Positions 15,255 to 21,720 of a stretch of DNA of 30,826 nt are shown piece by piece. Source of the DNA: a virus; the IMG/VR virus record IMGVR_UViG_3300043392_000051, positions 1-30,826 of that record. One strand, written 5' to 3'. The stretch's first letter is position 1. Each line of letters begins with the position of its first letter. The notes below the pieces were generated by a model that ran no database searches, was not told where the DNA came from, and saw only the letters and a program-made list of their open reading frames with translations. Both the position numbers and the translations under genes were made by a program.

Positions 15255-15689
15255 ATGAGCCCCGAAGAATTGAAAATGATTTTGGACACCGTGAAATCGG
15301 TGGCCGATACGGCTGGTGTTGCTGGCATCACATGGATTTGCATCCATTACGCCACCATCGCCATCAGTCACATTGCCGTGCCTTTTGCGTGGGCCGGTGG
15401 CTTGATCATGGTGGCCCGCTATGGCTCCAAGTGGTTGACCGAATCAGACCGCAGAAATGGCGAAATCAAGCAACTTGCCAGCGCGGACGAAGTTGAGAAA
15501 ACCAAACGCGCCGCCATTGGTCTTGAGCAGGCAAAGGAAGAGCTTGAAAAGGCCAAGGTCAGTGCCGCCAGTAGCGAGGCGACCATGCAATTGAAAGCCA
15601 TTGCACTTGCCGCTGGTGTCCCGCCTCCGGTTTATGGCGGCCTTTATTCAAAAGAGCTGAATGCCGTATTGGAGCGATTGAAAAAATGA
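15255..15689 (+). CDS. Membrane-anchored coiled-coil protein
   Basis: The protein has about 144 residues. Two hydrophobic stretches near the N-terminus (VAGITWICIHYATIAISHIA and VPFAWAGGLIMVARYG) are followed by a coiled coil (ASADEVEKTKRAAIGLEQAK, EELEKAKVSAASSEA) and a short Gly/Pro tail. AAGGG precedes ATG 15255 by 7 bases, better than the in-frame ATG at 15249. It resembles holin-adjacent or exclusion proteins only superficially; unrecognised. Confidence 0.6.
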   Translation: MSPEELKMILDTVKSVADTAGVAGITWICIHYATIAISHIAVPFAWAGGLIMVARYGSKWLTESDRRNGEIKQLASADEVEKTKRAAIGLEQAKEELEKAKVSAASSEATMQLKAIALAAGVPPPVYGGLYSKELNAVLERLKK

Positions 15690-15925
15690 AGATTGTCATT
15701 TACACAAAATCCAATTGCCAAAATTGCGTTTCTGCAAAGCAATTGATCAAACGACATGACTTTGAATTCACTGAATACAGCATGGACGATTCAGAGGTGA
15801 GCCACAACTTTGAAATCAAATACCCCGGCATCCGACAAATGCCGCAAATCTGGATTGATTCTCAGCATGTCGGCGGGCTGGCCGGTCTTCGCGCGGCGCT
15901 TGAGCAAATGGGGATGGCGATATGA
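15686..15925 (+). CDS. Glutaredoxin-like protein
   Basis: The 79-residue protein has the thioredoxin-fold order of phage glutaredoxins: KIVIYTKSNCQNC with the redox CxxC at Cys11/Cys14, a helix, then MPQIWIDSQHVGG with the conserved cis-Pro and GG. It would donate electrons to ribonucleotide reductase or other thiol targets in the cytoplasm. ATGA couplings link it to both neighbours. No ribonucleotide reductase gene is visible in the window. Confidence 0.88.
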   Translation: MKIVIYTKSNCQNCVSAKQLIKRHDFEFTEYSMDDSEVSHNFEIKYPGIRQMPQIWIDSQHVGGLAGLRAALEQMGMAI

Positions 15926-16191
15926 GCATTTTCAATTTTTGCGAGACGCCACGCACCATGGCGGAAATCCTTGAAGAAGGTTTCACGCGCGATCAGGTTT
16001 ACAACAATGTCAAGCGCGGGCGGCTGGTGAACTTGTTGAGCCGAGACGCATGGGGAAGATCGGTGCATCAACGGCGCGGCCTCTTCCAGTCATCCGGGCA
16101 TTGGGATGGGGTCTTTGGAGTCCGGGCGCATGGCGTCAAACCAAGATTCGATTCAAGCGCATTGGTTTCTGTATGGGGAGGCGCATCATGA
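15922..16191 (+). CDS. Small putative HTH protein
   Basis: The 89-residue protein begins MSIFNFCETPRTMAEILEEG with a following FTRDQVYNNVKRGRLVNL that looks like a helix-turn-helix and wing. The remainder is Gly/Arg rich without recognisable structure. Overlaps both neighbours. Might be a small regulator; uncertain. Confidence 0.5.
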   Translation: MSIFNFCETPRTMAEILEEGFTRDQVYNNVKRGRLVNLLSRDAWGRSVHQRRGLFQSSGHWDGVFGVRAHGVKPRFDSSALVSVWGGAS

Positions 16192-16460
16192 ACACCACTT
16201 TTTTGCTGATGGCCCAGTACAACGCCAAGGCCGTCATCCCGGTTGATGTGGTTTGCAAGGACTATTTCCCCCACCTGGACAGCGCCAAGTTTGTGCGCAA
16301 GGTCAGTGCTGGTGAAATCAAGATTCCGCTTGTGCGAATCGAGGGCTCACAGAAATGTGCCAAGGGTGTGCACTTGCAGGACTTGGCCGACTACCTGGAC
16401 ACGCGAAGGGCGGCGGCGATCAAAGAGTGCGACCAGCTTGCAGGCGTGTCCAGACAATGA
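16188..16460 (+). CDS. PrtN-like pyocin activator family protein
   Basis: The 90-residue protein has the typical pattern of the pyocin activator PrtN family (PF11112): start MNTTFLLMAQYNAKAVIPVD, then YFPHLDSAKFVRKVSAGEI, then KGVHLQDLADYLDTRRAAA. PrtN of Pseudomonas activates pyocin (phage tail-like) genes. In phages the homologues are found near integrases and are thought to bind DNA. The gene lies at the end of the early operon, just before the integrase, so it may act as an excision or late-gene regulator here; that role is inferred. Confidence 0.85.
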   Translation: MNTTFLLMAQYNAKAVIPVDVVCKDYFPHLDSAKFVRKVSAGEIKIPLVRIEGSQKCAKGVHLQDLADYLDTRRAAAIKECDQLAGVSRQ

Positions 16461-16482
16461 AATTTCAACTCAGGAAAAAGAC

Positions 16483-16743
16483 ATGAATCTCAAATCTCAA
16501 TCAATGAATTTCGTCATGGAGACGATGCAGGATGTTCTAAAAAAATGGACGATTGACACGCTGGAAGGACAAGACACAAGCCAACATATCAACCCCTCCG
16601 CGCCAATGATTGTCCAAGTTGGCGACTATGGATATGAGGTGCAATCATGCGGTGGTGATGGCGAAATCGAGGGCTTTGTCATCATGTGCAAACCCGATCC
16701 GGTGTGCAAGTGGGATGGCCTTGAGTTCATCAGACTGGAATGA
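16483..16743 (+). CDS. Small hypothetical protein, last gene of early operon
   Basis: The 86-residue protein starts at ATG 16483, preceded by AGGAAAAAG. N-terminal helix (MNFVMETMQDVLKKWTID), then a beta-rich part (MIVQVGDYGYEVQ, EGFVIMCK). The family is not recognised. A strong terminator follows 32 bp after its stop. Confidence 0.6.
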   Translation: MNLKSQSMNFVMETMQDVLKKWTIDTLEGQDTSQHINPSAPMIVQVGDYGYEVQSCGGDGEIEGFVIMCKPDPVCKWDGLEFIRLE

Positions 16744-16775
16744 ACAGGCGACATCACTGCATCACCCAATATTGC

Positions 16776-16800
16776 AACGGCCTCATTTGAGGCCGTTTTT
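16776..16800 (+). terminator. Rho-independent terminator of the early operon
   Basis: AACGGCCTC (16776-16784) and GAGGCCGTT (16789-16797) form a 9-bp stem with loop ATTT, followed by a run of T. This is a textbook intrinsic terminator closing the rightward accessory operon. Confidence 0.9.
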
Positions 16801-16856
16801 CATTGTCGCAATCCGTCCAGCGTTTTGATGGGTTCAATGGGAGCTATGGCGAAAAA

Positions 16857-17112
16857 GTGCAACATTCAGTGCAACATGCACTACCACAAATACCGCAAGC
16901 ACTTGATTTTTATGGCGTTTTCAAGATTTGTCGCATCAGTCCATCATCGGCGCAACCGACAAACGCCACATCGTTGATTTCAAAGGATTTTCAGGAAAAT
17001 CAACGACTTGCGCGGGCTTTTTGTCTGTCTCGTTTGTTGTCATTCAATGCGTTTTTGGTCTATTTGGTGCAACGGTGCTACATTTCGGTGCTACAAATTT
17101 CAGATGTTGCAC
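16857..17112. repeat. Repeat cluster upstream of integrase, candidate attP or Int/Xis control region
   Basis: The 320-bp gap before the integrase (from 16801) has no gene. It holds repeated octamers GTGCAACA at 16857 and 16869, GTGCAAC at 17067, GTGCTACA at 17075 and 17088, and the reverse TGTTGCAC at 17105. They fall in two clusters about 190 bp apart, on either side of an inverted repeat. This layout resembles arm-type integrase sites around an attachment core. No tRNA-like sequence is visible as a core. Function inferred. Confidence 0.5.
16971..17006. repeat. 10-bp inverted repeat upstream of integrase
   Basis: TCGTTGATTT (16971-16980) and AAATCAACGA (16997-17006) are perfect inverted copies, 16 bp apart. 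No T-run follows, so it is not a normal terminator. It may be the attachment core, an excisionase site or an operator. Confidence 0.55.
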
Positions 17113-17119
17113 CGAAGCC

Positions 17120-18262
17120 ATGGGAACCATTACAGCACGAAAGCGCAAGAACGGGTCAACCGCCTATCTGGCCCAGATCAGGGTCAAGGCCGGGGGCAAG
17201 GTGGTGCACACCGAGTCCCAGACCTTTGACCGCCAGCCTGCCGCCGCTCAGTGGCTTAAGCTGCGCGAACGTGAGCTGGCCCAGCCAGGGGGACTGGATG
17301 CCGCCAAATCAGGCGACCCCTACTTGGCCGATGTGATCGACAAATACATCAAAGAGTCACGGCGCAACTACGGCAAGACCAAAAAACAGGTACTGGCAAC
17401 CATCAAGGCCGCGCCCATCGGCAAGCTGCGTTGCTCAGAGATCGGCAGCCCCGAGCTGATGGCCTTTGCCAAATCCATTGGCGGCCACCCATCCACCGCT
17501 GGCAACTACATGAGCCACCTTGCCTCTGTCTTTGCCATCGCCAGACCGGCATGGGGCTACCCTCTGGACAAGCAAGCAATGGATGACGCCAGAACCGTGG
17601 CCGACAGGCTTGGCGTGATCGGACGATCCAGCCGCCGCGACAAACGCCCCAACATTGAAGAGCTGGACAAGCTCATGGCCTATTTCGCGCTCTACGAGGC
17701 CAAAAACGCGCCCAAGGCCTACCCTATGCGCCATTTGATCGGGTTCGGGATTTTCAGCACCAGGCGGCAAGAGGAAATCACGCTGTTGGAGTGGGATGAC
17801 CTGGACGAGGCCAAATCCACCATCATCGTGCGCAACATGAAGCATCCAGGCGAAAAGATCGGCAACGATGTGCGCGTGGACATCCCGCCCGAGGCCATGG
17901 CCATCATTCGCTTGCAGCCGCGCACCAGCCAATTCATCTTTCCCTACCAGTCCAAGACGATCAGCTCATATTTCACCAGGGCATGCAAGGTGCTGGGGAT
18001 TGTTGACATCCGATTTCATGACTTGCGCCACGATGGGATTTCGCGCCTTTTTGAGCTGGGCAAGACCATCCCCCAGGCCGCATGCGTTTCAGGGCACCGG
18101 AGCTGGGTTTCTTTGCGCCGGTACACCCACATTGAGCAGACTGGCGACAAATACGCCGAATGGCCGTGGATCAGGGAGATTTGCCAGCAAGCTGCGCAGC
18201 TTGATCAGTCAATGCGTGGGAGTGGCTCGAAATCGTCAAATCTGCCCGCCTCACGCTCATAG
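17120..18262 (+). CDS. int: Tyrosine recombinase (phage integrase)
   Basis: Site-specific recombinase for integration and excision. The start is placed at ATG 17120, giving 380 residues with the usual N-terminal beta region (MGTITARKRKNGSTAYLAQI) that binds arm or core DNA. The catalytic set is complete: Arg215/216 (STRRQEEITLLEWDDL), His300 and Arg303 (HDLR), His326 (SGHRSW) and the nucleophile Tyr335 (RRYTHI). The upstream frame to 16928 is open but runs through the repeat region and is unlikely to be translated. The gene converges on the lysis cassette and its 3' end overlaps that last gene by 58 bp. Confidence 0.95.
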   Translation: MGTITARKRKNGSTAYLAQIRVKAGGKVVHTESQTFDRQPAAAQWLKLRERELAQPGGLDAAKSGDPYLADVIDKYIKESRRNYGKTKKQVLATIKAAPIGKLRCSEIGSPELMAFAKSIGGHPSTAGNYMSHLASVFAIARPAWGYPLDKQAMDDARTVADRLGVIGRSSRRDKRPNIEELDKLMAYFALYEAKNAPKAYPMRHLIGFGIFSTRRQEEITLLEWDDLDEAKSTIIVRNMKHPGEKIGNDVRVDIPPEAMAIIRLQPRTSQFIFPYQSKTISSYFTRACKVLGIVDIRFHDLRHDGISRLFELGKTIPQAACVSGHRSWVSLRRYTHIEQTGDKYAEWPWIREICQQAAQLDQSMRGSGSKSSNLPASRS

Positions 18263-18387
18263 CGCTCCGCCAGGTCGCGGGCCTCAGCCCTGTCTGCGCC
18301 CACCCGGCGCTCAATCAGTTGCCTGAGACGCTTTTTGCCGTTTTCCCTGCGCCAGTCGCCAACGTCTTGGTCAGGGCTTTTGTGCAT
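18205..18387 (-). CDS. Small charged hypothetical protein after the spanins
   Basis: The 60-residue protein starts at ATG 18387 with GAAGAGG about 7 bases upstream. MHKSPDQDVGDWRRENGKKR and a following LIERRVGADRAEARDLAE are strongly charged and helical. It overlaps the i-spanin end by 17 bp and the integrase end by 58 bp on the other strand. Not recognised. Confidence 0.5.
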   Translation of the reverse strand: MHKSPDQDVGDWRRENGKKRLRQLIERRVGADRAEARDLAERYEREAGRFDDFEPLPRID

Positions 18388-18874
18388 GCCGCGCCTCTTC
18401 AATGTCAAGGATGGCGTTGAGTTGGTCGGCCAGCTCCGCATGCGCCGCGCGGCAGACCGCTATTTGCTCCGCAAGGTCTCGATTGGTGCTGAATCTGAGC
18501 CCGTGGCCTGGATTGCTGGCAATGGCTGTGGCCTGATCCGCAGATTGGCTGGCAGCGGCTGGCAAGGTGGTGCCGATGGCGTTGAGCATGCCGACAGTGC
18601 CAGGGTCAAGGCAATCACGGCGGGTGAGCTGAGAAATTCGCGCATGGGCGGCTCCAAGTTGCTTGCTGAGGTTGCGGATTTGTTCGGCGTGACCGATGGC
18701 CCGCTGGTCGGCCATGTCCTGCATGGCCTGACGGCTTTTTTCGGCGGCTTGCTGAGCCTCAATTTGAGCCCTTGCAGCGATTCCCGCATGCCACTGATAC
18801 CCGAGCCACGCCCCAAGCAAAAAAACGCCCAGAACGGCCATTGAGCGCCATGGGATGGCGGCAAAAAAAGGCAT
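18371..18874 (-). CDS. Inner-membrane spanin (Rz-like)
   Basis: The 167-residue protein has an N-terminal membrane anchor (SMAVLGVFLLGAWLGYQW, about 11-28) followed by a periplasmic helical, Gln/Ala-rich region (RAQIEAQQAAEKSRQAMQDM) expected to form a coiled coil. This is the usual i-spanin layout. With the o-spanin it fuses inner and outer membranes in the last lysis step. It starts in a TAATG overlap with the DUF5675 gene and carries a second gene in another frame. Confidence 0.8.
   Translation of the reverse strand: MPFFAAIPWRSMAVLGVFLLGAWLGYQWHAGIAARAQIEAQQAAEKSRQAMQDMADQRAIGHAEQIRNLSKQLGAAHARISQLTRRDCLDPGTVGMLNAIGTTLPAAASQSADQATAIASNPGHGLRFSTNRDLAEQIAVCRAAHAELADQLNAILDIEEARHAQKP
18460..18645 (-). 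CDS. Outer-membrane spanin lipoprotein (Rz1-like), nested in the i-spanin gene
   Basis: The 61-residue protein, in a different frame and entirely inside the i-spanin gene, starts at ATG 18645. It has a short signal (FLSSPAVIALTLALSAC) with lipobox LSAC, so Cys would be lipidated, followed by a Pro-rich chain (STPSAPPCQPLPANLR). This is the classic Rz1 pattern. The longer frame upstream (to 18864) is not needed. The nested arrangement itself is good evidence for both genes. Confidence 0.82.
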   Translation of the reverse strand: MREFLSSPAVIALTLALSACSTPSAPPCQPLPANLRIRPQPLPAIQATGSDSAPIETLRSK

Positions 18875-19317
18875 TATGCAAACTCCGTTGGGTTTTGAAT
18901 GTCAATTTCGACAATTTCGCCGCGCTCGATGGCGTCTTTGACCTTGGCTTTGACCAGTTCGACAGCGGGCCGACTGGTGCCGCCCACCAGGCTCACATCG
19001 GTGGCCCGCATGCCCAGCAGCAGGCAGCCTTCGGTGTCTTGCGCGGTGTTGCCCGCATGGATTCGGATGAATTCAAAGCCAGGGACATCCAGCAGCGTGA
19101 GCGTGTCGCGGCCAAAGCGGGGGGAGTTTTGGAGCGTTATCCGGTAGGTGCCCGATGGAATGGCTGTGTTGCCCTTGATTTTCCATTCGTGCACTGGTTG
19201 GCCCGGTATTTCGCGCACCTCATCTTCAAGGGTGTTGCACGTGAAAGCGCCATCAATGTAGAGCTTGCCAACGGTGGCCCCGCCAAAGCTGGGGTGACGC
19301 AAGACGGTGAGTTTCAT
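18874..19317 (-). CDS. DUF5675 family protein in the lysis cassette (possible peptidoglycan-active enzyme)
   Basis: The 147-residue protein matches DUF5675 (PF18925): MKLTVLRHPSFGGATVGKLY, TLEDEVREIPGQPVH, AIPSGTYRITLQNSPRFG and FIRIHAGNTAQDTEGCLLLG. The His-x-Gly-Asn ... Gly-Cys segment resembles the catalytic HxG...GC of L,D-transpeptidase-type domains, which would suit a cell-wall role. It sits between the holin-like genes and the spanins, where an endolysin is expected, and no other endolysin is seen. Catalysis is inferred, not shown. Confidence 0.75.
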   Translation of the reverse strand: MKLTVLRHPSFGGATVGKLYIDGAFTCNTLEDEVREIPGQPVHEWKIKGNTAIPSGTYRITLQNSPRFGRDTLTLLDVPGFEFIRIHAGNTAQDTEGCLLLGMRATDVSLVGGTSRPAVELVKAKVKDAIERGEIVEIDIQNPTEFA

Positions 19318-19320
19318 GGC

Positions 19321-19644
19321 TCAGCCCTCTTTGATTCTGGTTCGGATGATCAGCACCGCAAAACCGGCCATGACGGCGGTTTCGGCCAGCGTTGGATGTT
19401 CCACCCTCATGAGCGTGCCAGCGGCAAGCTGGTCAATACCAAGCAACGGCAAAACAGGCGAAATCACCCCACCGCCAGCGCCCAGGGCCAGCAGGCACCA
19501 GGCAGTGGCCTTGAGGCCATCGACGATGCGCGTGTGCATGTCAATTCCGGGCCTGAATGGAGCGGTGCGCTCCAACTTGTTGAGCCCTTCGGCCAGCACG
19601 ATCATGGCGGCCATCCAGTGCAGACATTGCATGATGGATTCCAT
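19321..19644 (-). CDS. Holin-like small membrane protein
   Basis: The 107-residue protein starts at ATG 19644, one base after the preceding stop. Hydrophobic segments: CLHWMAAMIVLAEGLN, GLKATAWCLLALGAGGGVIS, and TAVMAGFAVLIIRTR. Size, two to three membrane spans and place in the lysis cassette suggest a holin or antiholin partner of the following 131-residue protein. The longer frame to 19767 overlaps the other holin gene and is rejected. Confidence 0.6.
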   Translation of the reverse strand: MESIMQCLHWMAAMIVLAEGLNKLERTAPFRPGIDMHTRIVDGLKATAWCLLALGAGGGVISPVLPLLGIDQLAAGTLMRVEHPTLAETAVMAGFAVLIIRTRIKEG

Positions 19645-19645
19645 G

Positions 19646-20041
19646 TCAGATGCTCCCAGCAGACTTTTCAGAACCAAAACGGGTGATGGCGGTGCGCAGC
19701 ACATGCTGGGCACCAGCCCCAACGGCAAATGCGCCGCCGAGAAACAGGGAGTCAGGCATGTTGCCAATCATGAGCGCCAAGGGCGTGAGGTATCCCGCAG
19801 TGAGGGCGCTGGCAAGCACCACGGCCATGCGCCGCAAGGTGGTGCTGATAAGGTGTTGCCAGGTGTCACCAGACGATGGGACGCTGTTGAGCAGGATGAT
19901 GGCAACCAATGAGCCAGCAAACCCGGCCAGCAGCACATCCGGGCGCAGCCCAAGCGGCACACCAAAGGCAATCAATGACGGCACTGTGGCAGTCGCTGCC
20001 ACCATGGTGACGGTGGCGGATGTGGTAGCTGGCTCAGCCAT
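19646..20041 (-). CDS. Putative holin
   Basis: The 131-residue protein has AAGGG 7 bases before its ATG. Three hydrophobic spans are visible: VLLAGFAGSLVAIILLNSV, MAVVLASALTAGYLTPLALMIG and SLFLGGAFAVGAGAQHVL. The N-terminus is Thr/Ala-rich. It opens the lysis cassette after the DGR. Holins accumulate in the inner membrane and time the release of the lytic enzyme. No named holin family is certain. Confidence 0.65.
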   Translation of the reverse strand: MAEPATTSATVTMVAATATVPSLIAFGVPLGLRPDVLLAGFAGSLVAIILLNSVPSSGDTWQHLISTTLRRMAVVLASALTAGYLTPLALMIGNMPDSLFLGGAFAVGAGAQHVLRTAITRFGSEKSAGSI

Positions 20042-20073
20042 CGGAAACCCTTAAAGCAGTTTGAGTGGTTGGT

Positions 20074-20496
20074 TTACAGGCCCAGGGCGGCTTTTTGAGC
20101 GCGGCCCCATGCGCGGCAGTCTTCAACAAAGTCATTCCACGCGCTGGTCTCCGAGCTGGGGGCAATGCGCAGCAGCTTGATTTCATCGTCAATGGAATAG
20201 CGCGAACGGATTTGCTCGACCACCTGACGGTCAATCAGTTGCACTTGCGGGCTGGCTTGGCAAATGGCATCGCGCAGCATTTCAGGCAGCGGGCTTGGCT
20301 GTGTTTCGATGCTGTCCACGATTTCTGCGGGCTGGTCTTGCGGCAGCACGGCATCACCGGGAAGGCTCACGTAAGTGGTGCCGTCAATGGTTGCCAGTTC
20401 AGTGCCAAGGCGCTGGCGGTTTTCGCCCTCAGGCAACACCAGCTCTTTGGTGGTCAGTTCGTTGATAAATTTTCGGTAGGAGACGATAGAGGTCAT
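20074..20496 (-). CDS. Hypothetical tail-associated protein downstream of the DGR
   Basis: The 140-residue protein starts MTSIVSYRKFINELTTKELV, with AAAGGA before the ATG. The C-terminal IDDEIKLLRIAPSSETSAWN plus FVEDCRAWGRAQKAALGL resembles short C-terminal modules of tail fibre chaperones. A fibre assembly role would suit its place between receptor-binding protein and holin genes but is a guess. The start lies 68 bp inside the RT reading frame, which shows that the DGR RT gene ends in sequence belonging to this gene. Confidence 0.55.
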   Translation of the reverse strand: MTSIVSYRKFINELTTKELVLPEGENRQRLGTELATIDGTTYVSLPGDAVLPQDQPAEIVDSIETQPSPLPEMLRDAICQASPQVQLIDRQVVEQIRSRYSIDDEIKLLRIAPSSETSAWNDFVEDCRAWGRAQKAALGL

Positions 20497-21460
20497 GGTT
20501 GTTTTCCTTTACGGTTGAGATGAGGTGTTTGAGGCTGCATGTATTTCGGGCATGACCCAAAATTGAGGTGATCGGCGCCAGATTGCTTTCGCGAACGGCC
20601 CGACCGAATTTGAAGAGGCTGTGCTTTCGGATGTACCGGCGTGTGCGCCAGGTGCGGTATCCCACAAAATTCAATCCGCGCTGGGCTGGATGAATGCTGT
20701 ATCTCGAAAGCTCAAGATTTAATTTTTCGGCCAAAAATGTTTTGATTTGTTCGAGCGCATCAATGCACTCTGAGCGAGTCCAGCCAAAGACCACGAAATC
20801 ATCGACATAGCGGCAATACAGGCTGGCTTTCAATTCCCTCTTGATGAAGTGATCAAGCGGGCTCATGTAGATCAGCGCGTAAAGCTGGCTCAGCAAATTG
20901 CCAATTGGGATGCCAAGCGGTTCCGTGCGGGGGTGTCCATATTCAGCAAATTGCAGCATGACGCCGACAAAGCGACGATCCTTGATCCGGTGTTCAATCA
21001 AGCCGCGCAAAATATCGCGGTCAATTCTGTAAAAAAACTTTCTGATGTCGAGTTTCATCACGCACGTGCCGGGATCAATGGAGCGCAATGATTGCTGCGC
21101 ATAATCGGCGGCCTTGTGTGTGCCCTTTCCATGGCGACATGCAAATGACTGGTCAATAAATCCAGCATTGAAAATCGGGTAGGCCAATCGGTAAATGGCA
21201 TGCTGCACCACAAGATCGCGGAATGCCGGTGCATAAATGATGCGTTTTTTGGGCTCATAAACGTGAAATTCGATGTACGGCGTTGGCCTGTATGTGCCGC
21301 CATTGAGTTCGTCATAGAGCGCATCCAGATTGCTGGCAAGCCTGCGCGAAAACTCAAGGCAGGCGCGTTTTTTCATCTTTCCATGGCTGGCATCAATCCA
21401 TGCCTGATACAGGGATTCACGGCTGAAAGCCTGATCGAACAAATTTCCAATGCGCTTCAA
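20429..21460 (-). CDS. DGR reverse transcriptase
   Basis: The enzyme copies the TR RNA into cDNA with errors at adenines. The 343-residue size is typical for DGR RTs. Catalytic acids: Asp138 (MKLDIRKFF) and the YVDD box at 218-221. The DGR-specific SQ-containing motif is seen at 183-192 (GIPIGNLLSQ, instead of the QG of many retroelements). The start is TTG at 21460 with GGGGG about 8 bases upstream; no in-frame ATG is nearby. A thumb region follows (FVGYRTWRTRR) and the last ~20 residues are read through the start of the downstream gene. The adjacent TR, avd and VR confirm the class. Confidence 0.96.
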   Translation of the reverse strand: MKRIGNLFDQAFSRESLYQAWIDASHGKMKKRACLEFSRRLASNLDALYDELNGGTYRPTPYIEFHVYEPKKRIIYAPAFRDLVVQHAIYRLAYPIFNAGFIDQSFACRHGKGTHKAADYAQQSLRSIDPGTCVMKLDIRKFFYRIDRDILRGLIEHRIKDRRFVGVMLQFAEYGHPRTEPLGIPIGNLLSQLYALIYMSPLDHFIKRELKASLYCRYVDDFVVFGWTRSECIDALEQIKTFLAEKLNLELSRYSIHPAQRGLNFVGYRTWRTRRYIRKHSLFKFGRAVRESNLAPITSILGHARNTCSLKHLISTVKENNHDLYRLLPKIYQRTDHQRAGVA

Positions 21461-21602
21461 GATGCAACCCCCAGGCTTTCGACGGCCATTTGGCCGCTAC
21501 TAGGAAAGAGGTGTGCGGCAGATTTCGCGCTGGGTTGCCCCAATCGCGGGAAAACGTCTCCCTTGGAGCCACCATCCACTTGCGTGGTGCGAGGTGAATC
21601 CG
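21461..21602 (-). ncRNA. Spacer of the DGR RNA between TR and RT
   Basis: This is 142 nt between the TR 3' end and the RT start, free of a credible gene. In the Bordetella DGR a spacer of similar length, downstream of TR, is part of the RNA that primes and templates cDNA synthesis. Here it contains CGGCC-(4)-GGCCG (21483-21496), a GC hairpin, near the RT start. The RNA role is inferred from the known system; the transcript ends are not known. Confidence 0.6.
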
Positions 21603-21720
21603 AGTCCGAGCGGAACCCGTAGTTATCGTTCGAGTTCGCCCGCGAATTGTTCAAATTCAACGACCAGACACCCGCATTCGACGAGTTGTCCCAGTTGCCG
21701 CCACAATTCGGACACATGTC
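21603..21720 (-). repeat. DGR template repeat (TR)
   Basis: The 118-bp sequence matches the VR at 22202-22319 without gaps. All 18 mismatches are at T on the plus strand, that is adenine in the coding-sense TR (26 such positions); the other 92 bases are identical. Read in the VR frame it is rich in AAC/AAT codons (10 Asn in about 38 codons), exactly the codons that adenine mutagenesis can spread over many residues. It begins two bases inside the avd stop codon and ends 142 bp before the RT start. Confidence 0.97.

Noticed and set aside
16928-17119. Upstream extension of the integrase
   Set aside because: The extra 64 residues run through repeats and an inverted repeat, lack a ribosome binding site and do not resemble integrase N-termini.
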